DNA of 48,989 nt from Oscillospiraceae bacterium (GCA_910575505.1 CAJTFK010000028.1:791-49779), one strand, 5' to 3'; counted from the first letter of the stretch, positions 8,611-17,428 are shown. Notes: generated by a model from the sequence alone, not told the origin. Numbers and translations: made by a program.

Positions 8611-9176
8611 TCCGCCGCCTCCTTTTGCAGGTGGATCAGAATGCTGACCTGGACCGGGGCGACGACTTCGGGGGGCGTCTCGTCCCGGGTGAGGGCGGTG
8701 TTCACCGTGATCTCCGCCACAAGGGGCGAGTCCTCCAGTGCACGGATGATTCGGGACGTCTCGGTCAGAGGTACGTCGTAAAACTGGAGCTGGACCGTAT
8801 CGCCGCTGATGGAGATGCTCTCCATGTCCGCCGTTGCGCCCACGGCCTCATCCAACAGGCCCAGAACCTCTATGCGGTCCACAAGGGCCTTTTCCTCATC
8901 GGTGAGGGAATAGCGCAGGTAACGCTCCTGAACCTGGCTGTAATCCCCCAGCTCCAGCAGAATTTCGCTCAGCTCCTCCTCCGCCGCGGCAAGGGTCTGC
9001 TGCGCCGCAGCGGTTTCCGCACACAGGTCGTAGACCAGGGGCCTGCTCAGCCCCAGAAGACAGACCAGCGCGAACAGCATGTACAGGGAAACGGTCGCCG
9101 GCTTCGTGGTGCGGTCGGGCTTATAGTAGAGGTTCATGGACCGCTTGGCAGGATAGAATGCTTTTTGTCTCCTCAT
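8607..9176 (-). CDS. pilN: Type IV pilus alignment protein PilN-like
   Basis: A 189-aa protein with a conserved-style N-terminus MNLYYKPDRTT (residues 14-24), where PilN proteins carry the INLLP-type PilM-binding peptide, then a TM helix (about 33-52), a coiled coil (56-90) and a small C-terminal domain. The ATG at 9176 is 1 base after the pilM stop. The motif is divergent (MNLYYKP), so the name rests mainly on synteny M-N-O and topology. With PilO it would form the inner-membrane dimer that couples the actin-like PilM to the ATPase/platform. Confidence 0.75.
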   Translation of the reverse strand: MRRQKAFYPAKRSMNLYYKPDRTTKPATVSLYMLFALVCLLGLSRPLVYDLCAETAAAQQTLAAAEEELSEILLELGDYSQVQERYLRYSLTDEEKALVDRIEVLGLLDEAVGATADMESISISGDTVQLQFYDVPLTETSRIIRALEDSPLVAEITVNTALTRDETPPEVVAPVQVSILIHLQKEAAE

Positions 9177-9177
9177 T

Positions 9178-10158
9178 TCAGTTACCCCTCATGGCCGCGC
9201 CGGCGGCAAAGACGCCCGCCGCCGCCCGCTCGCCGGCCTCCGGCAGCAGCTCCGCCGGGTCCAGCAGCGGCAGGTCCACCGTGTTTTCAATGCTCTGCCG
9301 CAGCAGGGGCAGGGCCGCGCCGCCGCCCACCAGGTAGATTCCGTTCAGCGTGCCGGAGCGGTAGGTGAACCGGTAAAAATTGATGACCTTTAGAATCTCC
9401 ACCGCAATGCGGTCACAGATCTCCGCCGTGGCGGGCAGCGTCAGCACGCCCCGGTCATGCTCCGCTGCGTAGGCGCCGGAGCGGAGGGCGTCTGCATCCG
9501 TGCGGTTTTGCGCGGCGGCGTCCAGGTCCTGCCCGCCCAGGGCGATCTGCCGGGTGGCCTGCACCCGGTCCCGCCAGACCAGGGTGATGCGGGTGAACCG
9601 GCGGCCCAGGTCCACAAAGCAGAACCCGTCCGCTCCCGCGCCCCGGGCCTGGCAGAGCTGGAGCAGTGCCATCTCCTGGGGCAGGACCGTTTTCAGCCGC
9701 AGACCCGCCTGGGCAAACACCCGGGTATACTCCGCCAGCGTCTTCTTCGCCGCCACCGCCGCCATCATGGGAATCTCCCGGGCTTCGTCTGTCTCCCCGT
9801 CGGAGGCACAGACGGCATAGTCCCAGTAATACTGGTCCGCCTCGCCCTGGATGAAGTCTGAGAACTCGTAGGAGAGGTTCATGAAAAGCTGCTCCGTGGT
9901 CATGCGGGGCATGGTCACCAGGCGGCAAAATGCCTGACTGGGGGGCAGCGCCAGCGCCGCCGGGCCCCGGGGAAGGGACAGCTCCTTTTTCGTCCGCTTC
10001 AAAAATTGGGCGAAGAGGCGGGGCGGACCCGCCGTCCCTGTTTCCTCGGTGATGTCCTCCGGAAGGCGGACCTCCTCAATCCGGGAAGCGCCGCCCCGGA
10101 GCACCGCGATTTTCAGGCTGGTGCTTCCTATGTCGAATCCAAGCCGCGTTTTCTCCAT
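9178..10158 (-). CDS. pilM: Type IV pilus actin-like ATPase PilM
   Basis: I chose the ATG at 10158, preceded by AAAGGAGC. The open frame continues upstream, but that part is the shadow of pilD. The 326-aa product begins MEKTRLGFDIGSTSLKIAVL, the phosphate-1 motif of actin-like ATPases (DIGSTSLK), and has a second phosphate loop in FCFVDLGRRFTRITLV and an adenosine motif in GIYLVGGGAALPLL. This is the SHS2/PilM fold. PilM sits on the cytosolic side and recruits PilN. Neighbours pilD upstream and pilN downstream confirm the role. Confidence 0.92.
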   Translation of the reverse strand: MEKTRLGFDIGSTSLKIAVLRGGASRIEEVRLPEDITEETGTAGPPRLFAQFLKRTKKELSLPRGPAALALPPSQAFCRLVTMPRMTTEQLFMNLSYEFSDFIQGEADQYYWDYAVCASDGETDEAREIPMMAAVAAKKTLAEYTRVFAQAGLRLKTVLPQEMALLQLCQARGAGADGFCFVDLGRRFTRITLVWRDRVQATRQIALGGQDLDAAAQNRTDADALRSGAYAAEHDRGVLTLPATAEICDRIAVEILKVINFYRFTYRSGTLNGIYLVGGGAALPLLRQSIENTVDLPLLDPAELLPEAGERAAAGVFAAGAAMRGN

Positions 10159-10190
10159 GTATCCTGCTCCTTTACCATATGTGCCGCCGC

Positions 10191-10967
10191 TTAAAAGAGG
10201 CCGAAATACCAGTCCAGCACCGGCCCGCCATAACATACCGTACACACCGCCCCCGCAGACAGAAAGGGGCCGAAGGGGATGGCCGCATCGTTCCGCCGGT
10301 GGGCGGAGGCCGCCCGTAAAAGCCCCAGCAGGCACCCCGCCAGCAGTGCCAGCAGCAGTTCCGCCCAGCTCAGATACAGGGCCAGCACAAACAGCAGCTT
10401 GATGTCGCCTCCGCCCATGACCTCCCGGTCCATACACTTCTCGAGAACCAGCACCAGCGCCAGCAGCGCCGCCGGAACGGCACAGGCCTTCGCCGCCGCC
10501 GTCAGCTGCGGCGCCCCGTGGCCCAGGACCATAAACCAGACGGCCCGGTTTGCCAGCAGCGCCAGCAGCAGCTGGTCCGGGATGAGCTGCCTGGCCTGGT
10601 CCGTCAGGCTGAGGGCCAGCAGCAGCGCCGCCCAGAGAGTCCACTGGCCCAGCTCCGGCGCGGGGCCGAAGCGGACAGCCAGGCATCCCAGAGTCAGCGC
10701 CCCCGCCAGCTCCGCGGCCAGACACTCCCGGGGAATGGGCTCGCCGCAGTATTTGCACCGCCCCCGGCGGAGCAGATAGCCAAACACAGGGACCAGATCC
10801 CCCGCCCCCAGGGTGTGCCCGCAGGCAAGGCAGCGGGACCGGCCCCGGAAGGGGGGGCGGCCGGCAGCCCAGCGGGAGACAGCGCAGTCCAGAAAACTCC
10901 CCAGCGCCGCGCCCAGGACCGCCAGCCAGAAGCAAAGGAATACCGTCCAAATCGCCTGTTCTTCCAT
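10191..10967 (-). CDS. pilD: Prepilin peptidase/N-methyltransferase PilD (A24)
   Basis: A 258-aa polytopic membrane protein. The N-terminal cytosolic domain has two CxxC pairs (CLACGH and CKYCGE), typical of bifunctional leader peptidase/methylases. The catalytic aspartates are visible in SLTDQARQLIPDQLLL and GGGDIKLL, the GxGD-type motif. It should cleave all the prepilins encoded upstream (PilA, the minor pilins and the giant GLUG protein) and methylate their new N-termini. An RBS (AAAGGAGAAAAGCC) precedes the ATG at 10967. It is separated from pilA by a 173-base gap containing a strong hairpin. Confidence 0.95.
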   Translation of the reverse strand: MEEQAIWTVFLCFWLAVLGAALGSFLDCAVSRWAAGRPPFRGRSRCLACGHTLGAGDLVPVFGYLLRRGRCKYCGEPIPRECLAAELAGALTLGCLAVRFGPAPELGQWTLWAALLLALSLTDQARQLIPDQLLLALLANRAVWFMVLGHGAPQLTAAAKACAVPAALLALVLVLEKCMDREVMGGGDIKLLFVLALYLSWAELLLALLAGCLLGLLRAASAHRRNDAAIPFGPFLSAGAVCTVCYGGPVLDWYFGLF

Positions 10968-11028
10968 GGCTTTTCTCCTTTAAAGGTCTGTTATCGGGCC
11001 TTTCAACCGCCTTCCAGGGGCTTGCCGC

Positions 11029-11066
11029 CCTCCGGAGCCCCCGGCGTGTGCCGGAGGCTCCGGAGG
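11029..11066 (-). terminator. Strong hairpin between pilA and pilD (attenuator/processing site)
   Basis: CCTCCGGAGCCcCCGGC and GCCGGaGGCTCCGGAGG form a 17-bp stem with one non-Watson-Crick position and a 4-base loop. No T-run follows on either side, so full termination is doubtful. It may protect the pilA 3' end and reduce read-through into pilDMNO. Confidence 0.6.
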
Positions 11067-11140
11067 ACGCCCGTTTTCACAGGCGCCCCTCCCCCGCCCG
11101 CGCCAACCCGGAAGGAGGCGGGGGATTGGGCAGTTAAAAA

Positions 11141-11638
11141 TTAAATTCCACCCTCAAGATCTTGATCCGGAACCCAATGCGGCGTAAAAACGCCATTCTT
11201 ATCCATCTCAATCAGAATCACATGGTCAACATGGGTTTCGCCTTTATTGCCGATTTCTCCGCATCCAGTGCATTGACCGTAGCCCTTGTTCAACGGCTTT
11301 TTGAATGTTAATGTACCGCTTTCCGCATCGTAGAAGAGCCCTGTCTCATTCATACCATCAGCATCCCAACCTGTTGTTATTTCGGTGCCGACTACATATC
11401 CATCCAAGGTACATCCCTCAAGCTCGAGGGGGTCAATTTCACCCATGTAAACCATGGTAGCCAGCGTCCTGGCGGCCCGCTCGTTGGCCTTGTCCGTGGC
11501 GTCCCGGGCCTTTTCCAGGTTCATGTTCACCACGGGAATGGAGATGGCCACCAGGATGGAGATAATGGCCACCACCAGCAGCATTTCGATCAGGGTGAAG
11601 CCGCCCTGCCTGCTCAGCTTGGCTCTCAACTGTTTCAT
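11141..11638 (-). CDS. pilA: Major type IV pilin PilA
   Basis: A 165-aa prepilin with a short basic leader MKQLRAKLSRQGG cleaved at G|FTLIEML. Glu5 is present, followed by the hydrophobic helix LLVVAIISILVAISIPVV. The C-terminal head contains a CTGCGEIG cluster and another Cys (EGCTLDG), so a metal site or disulfide in the head is possible. Its size, canonical class III signal and isolated position, flanked by hairpins on both sides, suggest it is the most abundant pilin. ATG at 11638 with GAGG about 10 bases upstream. Confidence 0.93.
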   Translation of the reverse strand: MKQLRAKLSRQGGFTLIEMLLVVAIISILVAISIPVVNMNLEKARDATDKANERAARTLATMVYMGEIDPLELEGCTLDGYVVGTEITTGWDADGMNETGLFYDAESGTLTFKKPLNKGYGQCTGCGEIGNKGETHVDHVILIEMDKNGVFTPHWVPDQDLEGGI

Positions 11639-11719
11639 AGCTTGTGTTCCTCGCTTTCTGATTTCAAAATTTTTATACTCAGGGCGCGGGTTGGCGGCGC
11701 CCGGAATATCAAAGGGTAT

Positions 11720-11765
11720 GGTCTCCCCCCGCGGGGGGAGACCGGTTCAGGCCATGGCCTGAACC
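11720..11765 (-). promoter_or_regulatory. Two abutting perfect palindromes upstream of pilA
   Basis: A 24-bp perfect palindrome (11720-11743; half-site GGTCTCCCCCCG) is immediately followed by a 22-bp perfect palindrome (11744-11765; half-site GGTTCAGGCCA). They lie in the 139-base pilC-pilA gap. As RNA they form two stacked hairpins, suitable for terminating or cleaving the upstream message and stabilising the pilA transcript. Confidence 0.7.
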
Positions 11766-11777
11766 GAAAAAGGCTTG

Positions 11778-12986
11778 TCAGATTGCACTGTACATGCTGA
11801 ACATGGGCAGATAAACCGCCAGAAGGATGAACACGACAAAAACCGATAAAACCACAATGATGGCCGGTTCCAGCAGGCTCAGCGCCCGCCTGGTCCGCAC
11901 ATCCGTCTCATTGTCGTAGTACTCTGCCAGCACCTTCAGGGTGGATTCCATGGAGCCCGTGGCCTCGCCCACGGCGGTCATCTGAATCAGCATGGGGGGC
12001 AGCTCTTTGGCATGAGTCATGCACTCTCCCAGGGGCCGCCCGCTCTCCACGCCGGGAAGGGTGGAGAGCACCTCGCCGGAAAGGCACCGGTTTGTCATGG
12101 TCCTGCCGGACACCTCAATCGCCTGGAGCAGAGGCATACCGGCGGTGAGGAGGGTGGACAGGGTGTGGGCAAACTGGCTGGCGCCGGACATGCGGACGAT
12201 GCCGCCGATTACGGGAATGCGGAGCTGCGCCTTGGCCAGCCGGGGCCCGCCCCGCTCCGTGGTTCCGTAGAACCGGAGGGCGGCAAAGACCAGAACGGCC
12301 AGAACGATGAGAAGCAGCGTGTACTTCCGGAAGAAAAGGCTGACGGCGATGAGGGCCCGGGTGACCCAGGGCAGGTCAATGTTCATGGACTCGAACGTTC
12401 TGGTAAAAGAGGGCACGGCATAGCCCATGATGACGCTCACCACAATCACTGCTACGAAACCCACAAAGGTCGGATAGGTCAGGGCGGACGCCACATGCTC
12501 ACGGGTTTTGTTCATCTGCTCAAAGTAGTCCGCCATCCGCCGGAAGGAGGAGAGAAGGTCGCCGGATTCCTCGCCTGCCCGTACGGTCTCCAGGAAGGTA
12601 ACGGGCAGGGAGTCTGCCCCCCGCAGGGCAAAGCTGTAGCTTAGGGACCAGCCGTTGGACACGTCCGCGGACACCTGCCGGAGGAGCGCCTCCAGGACCT
12701 TGTTCGTACACTGGCCGGCCGCCAGGTCCACAGCCTGCACCAGGGGCAGACCCGCTTTCAGGATGATGGAAAACTGCCGGCAGGTGAGAGCCAGGCCCTT
12801 GGCGGGGATCTTGCGGGACCGGACCCGTGGGGACCGGGCGGCGGCTTTGGGGACCTCTTTCAAAGAGAGGACAGCCTCGCAGCTCTGGCGGATCTGGGCC
12901 ACCGCGTCGCTTTGGCTGACAGCCTCCACCACGCCGGAGACGGTTTCCCCGCCGGCACAGGCGCCTTCATATTTGTAGGTGGGCAC
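11778..12986 (-). CDS. pilC: Type IV pilus platform protein PilC (GspF family)
   Basis: A 402-aa inner-membrane protein with two T2SSF domains: the first from LTCRQFSIILKAGLPLVQAVDL with GEESGDLLSSFRRMADYFE, the second from FAHTLSTLLTAGMPLLQAIE with AVGEATGSMESTLKVLAEYYDNE. Three TM helices lie near residues 170-190, 215-240 and 375-395. PilC transmits the rotation of PilB/PilT to pilin insertion and removal. The start is the GTG at 12986, with GGAGG 7 bases upstream. It is 32 bases downstream of pilT. Confidence 0.95.
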   Translation of the reverse strand: MPTYKYEGACAGGETVSGVVEAVSQSDAVAQIRQSCEAVLSLKEVPKAAARSPRVRSRKIPAKGLALTCRQFSIILKAGLPLVQAVDLAAGQCTNKVLEALLRQVSADVSNGWSLSYSFALRGADSLPVTFLETVRAGEESGDLLSSFRRMADYFEQMNKTREHVASALTYPTFVGFVAVIVVSVIMGYAVPSFTRTFESMNIDLPWVTRALIAVSLFFRKYTLLLIVLAVLVFAALRFYGTTERGGPRLAKAQLRIPVIGGIVRMSGASQFAHTLSTLLTAGMPLLQAIEVSGRTMTNRCLSGEVLSTLPGVESGRPLGECMTHAKELPPMLIQMTAVGEATGSMESTLKVLAEYYDNETDVRTRRALSLLEPAIIVVLSVFVVFILLAVYLPMFSMYSAI

Positions 12987-13018
12987 AGGCAGGCCTCCTT
13001 TCCGGTGAAAATTCTCCG

Positions 13019-14095
13019 TTATGTCCGCCGCCTGTCCAAAGGCGGCGGGAACGGGGCGGTTTTTTTAACGGCGGCGGACGGGTCCCGCAGGGCGGACTGA
13101 TAGGTCTCCCCGGAGATGCTCCCGGCAGACAGCAGGGCGTGGAGGGCCATGTCCATCAGGATATTGCCGATGCTTCCGCCGGTCTGGATGGCGTTTACAA
13201 TCTGGGGCGTCTTGCCCTCGCGAATCAGATTGCGGATGGCCCCGTCGGTCTTCATCACCTCGCAGGCCAGCACCCGGCCGCCGCCCACCCTGGGCAGAAG
13301 CTGCTGGCTGAGCACGGCTTTCAGAGTCATGGAGAGCTGGAGGCGAATCTGCCGCTGCCGGCCGGCGGGGAATACGTCTACAATGCGGTCGATGGAGTCG
13401 GCGGCGGAGTGGGTGTGAACGGTGCTGAAAACCAGGTGCCCGGTCTCGGCGGCGGTCAGCGCCGTTTCAATGGTCTCCAGGTCCCGCATCTCGCCCACGA
13501 GGATCACGTCCGGGTCCTCCCGCAGGGCGGCCCGGAGACCGGAGGCAAAGGAGGGGGTGTCCCTGCCGATCTCCCGCTGGTTGATGACGCATCTGTCCGG
13601 GGTATAGACGTACTCAATGGGGTCCTCCAGGGTGAGAATGTGCCTGGCTCCGGTCTGGTTGATCCGGTTGAGGATGGCGGCCAGGGTGGTGGACTTGCCG
13701 GAGCCGGTTACGCCGGTGATGAGCACCAGCCCCTGACGGTAGCCGGGAAACTCCTCCGCCGCCCGGGGCAGGCCGAGCTCGTCCAGGGCAGGGATGTGGT
13801 CGCTCAAAAGCCGAATGGCGGCGGACCAGGCTGCCTGCTGGCGAAAGAGATTAATCCGGCAGCGGACGCCGGCAATGGTCCTGGCCAGGTCCAGCTCGCC
13901 CGTTTCCCCGGCCCGGCAGAGGGCAGGCCCGGCCAGCTCCCTGGCAAGGGCCAGACACGCCTCCTCCGTCAGGGGGATGTCCCCCATCTCCCGGATGGAG
14001 CCGTCAATCCGGCAGCGGGGGGTAAGGCCCCGGACCAGATGAATGTCGGAAGCACCGATTTGCAGGGCTTGGGTGATGTATTGTGCAGCGGTCAT
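13019..14095 (-). CDS. pilT: Type IV pilus retraction ATPase PilT
   Basis: A 358-aa GspE-superfamily ATPase with ASDIHL near the N-terminus, Walker A GVTGSGKS (residues 128-135), Asp box LTLEDPIEYVY, Walker B DPDVILVGEMRDLETIETALTAAETGHLVFSTVHT, and the AIRNLIREGK motif typical of PilT. Its presence implies retractile pili (twitching or DNA uptake). RBS AGGAGGG sits 5 bases before the ATG and overlaps the pilB stop codon, coupling the two. Confidence 0.96.
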   Translation of the reverse strand: MTAAQYITQALQIGASDIHLVRGLTPRCRIDGSIREMGDIPLTEEACLALARELAGPALCRAGETGELDLARTIAGVRCRINLFRQQAAWSAAIRLLSDHIPALDELGLPRAAEEFPGYRQGLVLITGVTGSGKSTTLAAILNRINQTGARHILTLEDPIEYVYTPDRCVINQREIGRDTPSFASGLRAALREDPDVILVGEMRDLETIETALTAAETGHLVFSTVHTHSAADSIDRIVDVFPAGRQRQIRLQLSMTLKAVLSQQLLPRVGGGRVLACEVMKTDGAIRNLIREGKTPQIVNAIQTGGSIGNILMDMALHALLSAGSISGETYQSALRDPSAAVKKTAPFPPPLDRRRT

Positions 14096-14104
14096 AGAAC
14101 CCTC

Positions 14105-15787
14105 CTAAATACCGCCCAGGACCCGGTGGACCTCTTCGCTGGAGGTAACGCCGTTCAGAACCAGTTGGCGGCAGTTTTCCAGAATGGGGTGGAAATCGGA
14201 GGCGGCTATGGCCGCTTCCAGCTCTTTGAGGGAACGGGAGTGGATGGCCCGGCGGATGGCGGGGTCGATGAGCAGAATTTCAAAAACGCCCACCCGGCCC
14301 CGGTAGCCGGTGCCAAAGCACTCGCCGCAGCCCGTGCCCCGGTAGAAGGGGGAATCCCCGGCGGGCAGCTCCAGGGCGGCCCGCTCCTCCGGCGAAGGGG
14401 AATAGGCGGTGCGGCAGTGGGGGCAGACCCGGCGGACCAGCCGCTGGGAAACGATGCCCTTCACCGCTCCGGCGATGAGATAGGGCTCCACGCCGATATC
14501 CAAAAGCCGGTCGATGGAGCTGACGGCGTTGTTGGTGTGAATGGTGGAGAGGACCAAGTGGCCGGTCATGGCGGCCCGCATGGCAATCTCGGCGGTTTCA
14601 CCGTCCCGAATCTCGCCCACGGCGATGATGTCCGGGTCCTGGCGGAAGACGGAACGCAGGGCGTTGGCAAAGGTCAGGCCGGTTTTTTCGTTGATCTGCA
14701 CCTGACAGAGGCCGTCAATGCGGTATTCCACCGGGTCCTCCAGGGAAACGAGGTTCACCTCCTCGCTTTTCAGGCGGTCAATCATGGCGTGCAGGGTGGA
14801 GGTCTTGCCGGAGCCGGTGGGACCCACGATGAGAATGGCGCCCTCGGTGGCGTTGTCCACCAGGCGGCAAAAGCGCTCCCGGTTGTCCCCCGTCAGGCCG
14901 ATGCCCTCCGGCGTGGTCAGCTCCGGGGTTTTGCGCAAAAGCCGGACAACGACTTTTTCACCGTGGATGGTGGGCAAGGTGGAGATGCGGAGGTCCAGGC
15001 TCTCCTGCCGGACGGTGACGTTGGCCCGTCCGTCCTGGGGAATCTGTTTTTGAGCAATGTCCAGCCGGGCCATGATTTTCGTGCGGGAGATCACGGAGCG
15101 CTGGAGCTCCTGGGGCACCGGGATGATGGCGCGAAGGGCCCCGTCGATGCGCATGCGGATGATCATGCCGTCCTCTCCGGGCTCCATGTGGATGTCGCTG
15201 GCCCCCTCGGTACAGGCCCGGTCAATAATGGAGTTCACCAGACGGATGGCGGGTGCGGCCTCCGCCTCGTCTTCATCCACGGGGGTGCTCTGGGCGGGGG
15301 CGCTTCCGCCGTACTGGCGCAGATCCCGCTGCATGGCCTCAATGGCCTGCATGGCCCCCTGGTTGCTGTACAGGTTCCGCACCGCCCGCTCCACGGCGGC
15401 GGAGGCGGCGATGACGGGCACCACCCGGCGGCGGGTGATTGCGCCCACCTCCTCCACGGCCATGAAGTTCAGCGGGTCTGCCATGGCCAGCCAGACCTGG
15501 GACGGGGTGGCCCGGATGGGGACGGCCATGTGCTTTTTCGCAAGGTTCTGCGGGAGAAGCCGGGCCATTTCCGGGGGGATGGCATAGCTGTTCAAATCCA
15601 CAGATTCCACGCCCAGCTGGTCCCGCAGGGTGTTGATGAGCTGCTGTTCCGTGATGAAGCCGTGCTTTTGCAGCACGGCGCCCAGGCGCTCGCCGCTGCC
15701 CTGCTGCAAGCGCAGGGCCTCCTCCAGCTGGGCGGGAGTGATATCGCCGCTTTGGAGCAGCAAATCGCCCAGTCTGACGTATTTCAT
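14105..15787 (-). CDS. pilB: Type IV pilus assembly ATPase PilB (GspE)
   Basis: A 560-aa protein with an N-terminal MshEN/GspE-N domain (residues 1-150; LGDLLLQSGDITPAQLEEAL, ending KKHMAVPIR...LAMADP), then the ATPase core: ASDIHMEP, Walker A GPTGSGKT (322-329), SLEDPVEY, Walker B DPDIIAVGEIRDGETAEIAMRAAMTGHLVLSTIHTN, and a C4 zinc site (CPHC and CGEC). It drives pilus extension. MshEN domains bind c-di-GMP in several relatives, so nucleotide control is plausible but not shown here. The start codon overlaps the upstream minor-pilin stop (ATGA). Confidence 0.96.
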   Translation of the reverse strand: MKYVRLGDLLLQSGDITPAQLEEALRLQQGSGERLGAVLQKHGFITEQQLINTLRDQLGVESVDLNSYAIPPEMARLLPQNLAKKHMAVPIRATPSQVWLAMADPLNFMAVEEVGAITRRRVVPVIAASAAVERAVRNLYSNQGAMQAIEAMQRDLRQYGGSAPAQSTPVDEDEAEAAPAIRLVNSIIDRACTEGASDIHMEPGEDGMIIRMRIDGALRAIIPVPQELQRSVISRTKIMARLDIAQKQIPQDGRANVTVRQESLDLRISTLPTIHGEKVVVRLLRKTPELTTPEGIGLTGDNRERFCRLVDNATEGAILIVGPTGSGKTSTLHAMIDRLKSEEVNLVSLEDPVEYRIDGLCQVQINEKTGLTFANALRSVFRQDPDIIAVGEIRDGETAEIAMRAAMTGHLVLSTIHTNNAVSSIDRLLDIGVEPYLIAGAVKGIVSQRLVRRVCPHCRTAYSPSPEERAALELPAGDSPFYRGTGCGECFGTGYRGRVGVFEILLIDPAIRRAIHSRSLKELEAAIAASDFHPILENCRQLVLNGVTSSEEVHRVLGGI

Positions 15788-16314
15788 GGGACTTCCCCTC
15801 CTTCTTCCGTTTCCTCCGGCGGGTTCAGGCAGCGGATGACTACGCCGCCCTCCGGCGTTTGGGCGCTGACGGCGTGGCCGTTCCAGACGACTTTTAAGTT
15901 CACGGTGAAGCAGCCGTCCGCATATTGGACAATGGGAACGCCGACGGCGATGGGGGCGGCGCTGTATTTCTCCCCGTGGTACGCGCCGCCGGCGCCATCC
16001 TTTTCTGCGGGCAACAGCTCCCGGTCCCCGGCGCAGATGTGCCCTCTGCTCTCCAGGGTGATCCGGCAGTCCCCGTTATAGGTCGGGTCCGCGTCTCCGC
16101 TCACCCCGTGGGCATAGCGCAGCTCGGCGGCAATGGCGTTGGTCAGGGAATTCAGCAGAATCTGCGTCTCCGCCTCCGCTGTGAGATGGAGATAGCTCTG
16201 CATGGCCATGCTGAGGCCGGCGTGCAGCAGGAAGCCCATCAGCGAGAGAATCAGCATGGCGCAGAGCATTTCCACCAGGGTCAGCCCGGCGCGTTCTTTC
16301 AGCTTATGCTTCAT
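15784..16314 (-). CDS. Minor type IV prepilin, PilW/GspJ-like
   Basis: This 176-aa protein begins MKHKLKERAG|LTLVEMLCAMLILSLMGFLLHAGL, a class III signal with Leu instead of Phe at +1 and Glu at +5. The remaining residues form a globular head. The C-terminus is acidic (PPEETEEGGEVP). Size and position in a run of minor pilins suggest a GspJ/PilW role in the priming or tip complex. Both ends overlap neighbouring genes by 4 bases. Confidence 0.8.
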   Translation of the reverse strand: MKHKLKERAGLTLVEMLCAMLILSLMGFLLHAGLSMAMQSYLHLTAEAETQILLNSLTNAIAAELRYAHGVSGDADPTYNGDCRITLESRGHICAGDRELLPAEKDGAGGAYHGEKYSAAPIAVGVPIVQYADGCFTVNLKVVWNGHAVSAQTPEGGVVIRCLNPPEETEEGGEVP

Positions 16315-16679
16315 TCACCCTCCCCCTCTCCGGAAACGGGCAGGGGGTCCGCCGCATAGGAGAGCAGACGCTCCGTGCCGTAGAAGCGGAGCCCGTCGCC
16401 CTGCCCCAGCGTGACAGGGGAGAGGGCGGCGCTGCTCTCCACCGTCACCGCCGGCGCGGCCCCCTCCGGGGGCGTGAAGAGATCAAGGTCCCCGCTCTGG
16501 CGCTCCGCCCGGGTCAGGTCCTGATAATACCGGGCGCCGGCCTCCTGCGCGAGGCGGTCCATGCGGGCGGAAGCCATGACGGCGCTGAAAAGCAGCGCAA
16601 CGGACAGCACGCAGATCAAAATGGCGGCAAGCGCCTCCACCAGGGTTTCGCCCCGGGTGCTTTGCAGTTTTTCTCTCAT
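16311..16679 (-). CDS. Minor type IV prepilin, PilV/GspI-like
   Basis: A short 122-aa prepilin that starts MREKLQSTRG|ETLVEALAAILICVLSVALLFSAV. The cleavage site would be G|E, an unusual +1 residue, but Glu5 is kept. I chose the ATG at 16679 because it overlaps the upstream TGA (ATGA) and exposes the signal. The longer open frame upstream is a shadow of the preceding gene. The small head ends with an acidic GEGEGE tail. GspI/PilV-like by size and neighbours. Confidence 0.8.
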   Translation of the reverse strand: MREKLQSTRGETLVEALAAILICVLSVALLFSAVMASARMDRLAQEAGARYYQDLTRAERQSGDLDLFTPPEGAAPAVTVESSAALSPVTLGQGDGLRFYGTERLLSYAADPLPVSGEGEGE

Positions 16680-17428
16680 CCCTCCGCCACCTCCCGGGCA
16701 ATCCAATCCAGTTTCCAGGTCACCGGCTGCGTTTTCCTGACGGCGGCGTGTGCGCCGCCGGGGGGCGGGCCGCCGGGAAACTGGTCCGCGTCCGGGGAGA
16801 ATTCGATGACGGGCGAACCCTGGGCCGACAGTTCCGCCTCCATGCGGTAAACCCGGTCCGCTGTCTCCTCCAAAACGGCGGTCAAGTGAATGCGGCGGTT
16901 CCCGTTCATCTCCGCCGTGACGGTGATGTCCGGAAACTTTTCCGAAAGGGCGGAATCGCCGTCGGCCGCCGCCACAGTCAGGGTGAACTGCGCGGGCGGC
17001 TCTTCTCCGGTGAGCGGCGAACAGGCTGCGCCCTGAAACTCCTGGGAAAAAAGAGCGTCCAGCTTCTCCTGAAAGGGCAGCAGGCCCTCCAGCAGGCCGC
17101 AGTGAAAGCCGCCGGGCTCCTGGCAGATGTGATAATACCGGGTGGTGATGCTCCGGTCCTCCTCGTCTTTGACCGTTACCTCCCAGGTGTAAACGGTATA
17201 GCACCCCTCGTAGGCGGCCTGCTCCAGCTGTCCGGCGGCCAGCCGGAGGGCAGAGGACAGGGCCAGGTATTTCTGCTGCTCCTGGTAGCTGCTGCGGAGT
17301 TTGCCGGCGTTGGAGGCCGCCGCCGTCAGAATCGAGGCGGCCACCGTTATGCACAGCAGGAAGAACAGCAGCGCCAGAAGAATGGACGCCCCGCTCCGGC
17401 TTTGCAGTTTTTTGCCAAGACGCTTCAA
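16676..17428 (-). CDS. Minor pilin lacking Glu5, PilX/GspK-like
   Basis: A 250-aa protein with the basic start MKRLGKKLQSRSG|ASILLALLFFLLCITVAASILTAA. The predicted mature +5 residue is Leu, not Glu. GspK/PilX-type minor pilins characteristically lack Glu5 because they cap the filament and have no subunit above them. The larger head and the order K-I-J-like fit this. It follows the giant prepilin by 17 bases, so the cap complex and the adhesin are co-translated neighbours. Confidence 0.75.
   Translation of the reverse strand: MKRLGKKLQSRSGASILLALLFFLLCITVAASILTAAASNAGKLRSSYQEQQKYLALSSALRLAAGQLEQAAYEGCYTVYTWEVTVKDEEDRSITTRYYHICQEPGGFHCGLLEGLLPFQEKLDALFSQEFQGAACSPLTGEEPPAQFTLTVAAADGDSALSEKFPDITVTAEMNGNRRIHLTAVLEETADRVYRMEAELSAQGSPVIEFSPDADQFPGGPPPGGAHAAVRKTQPVTWKLDWIAREVAEG

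Noticed and set aside
9178..10950. A 590-aa minus-strand reading of pilM with a long N-terminal extension
   Set aside because: The extension overlaps pilD out of frame and is Gly/Ala/Pro-rich. The actin-like motif starts right after the RBS and ATG at 10158.
13139..16081. A 980-codon plus-strand ORF across pilT and pilB
   Set aside because: Shadow of two unmistakable ATPase genes, with low-complexity Gly/Val/His-rich translation.
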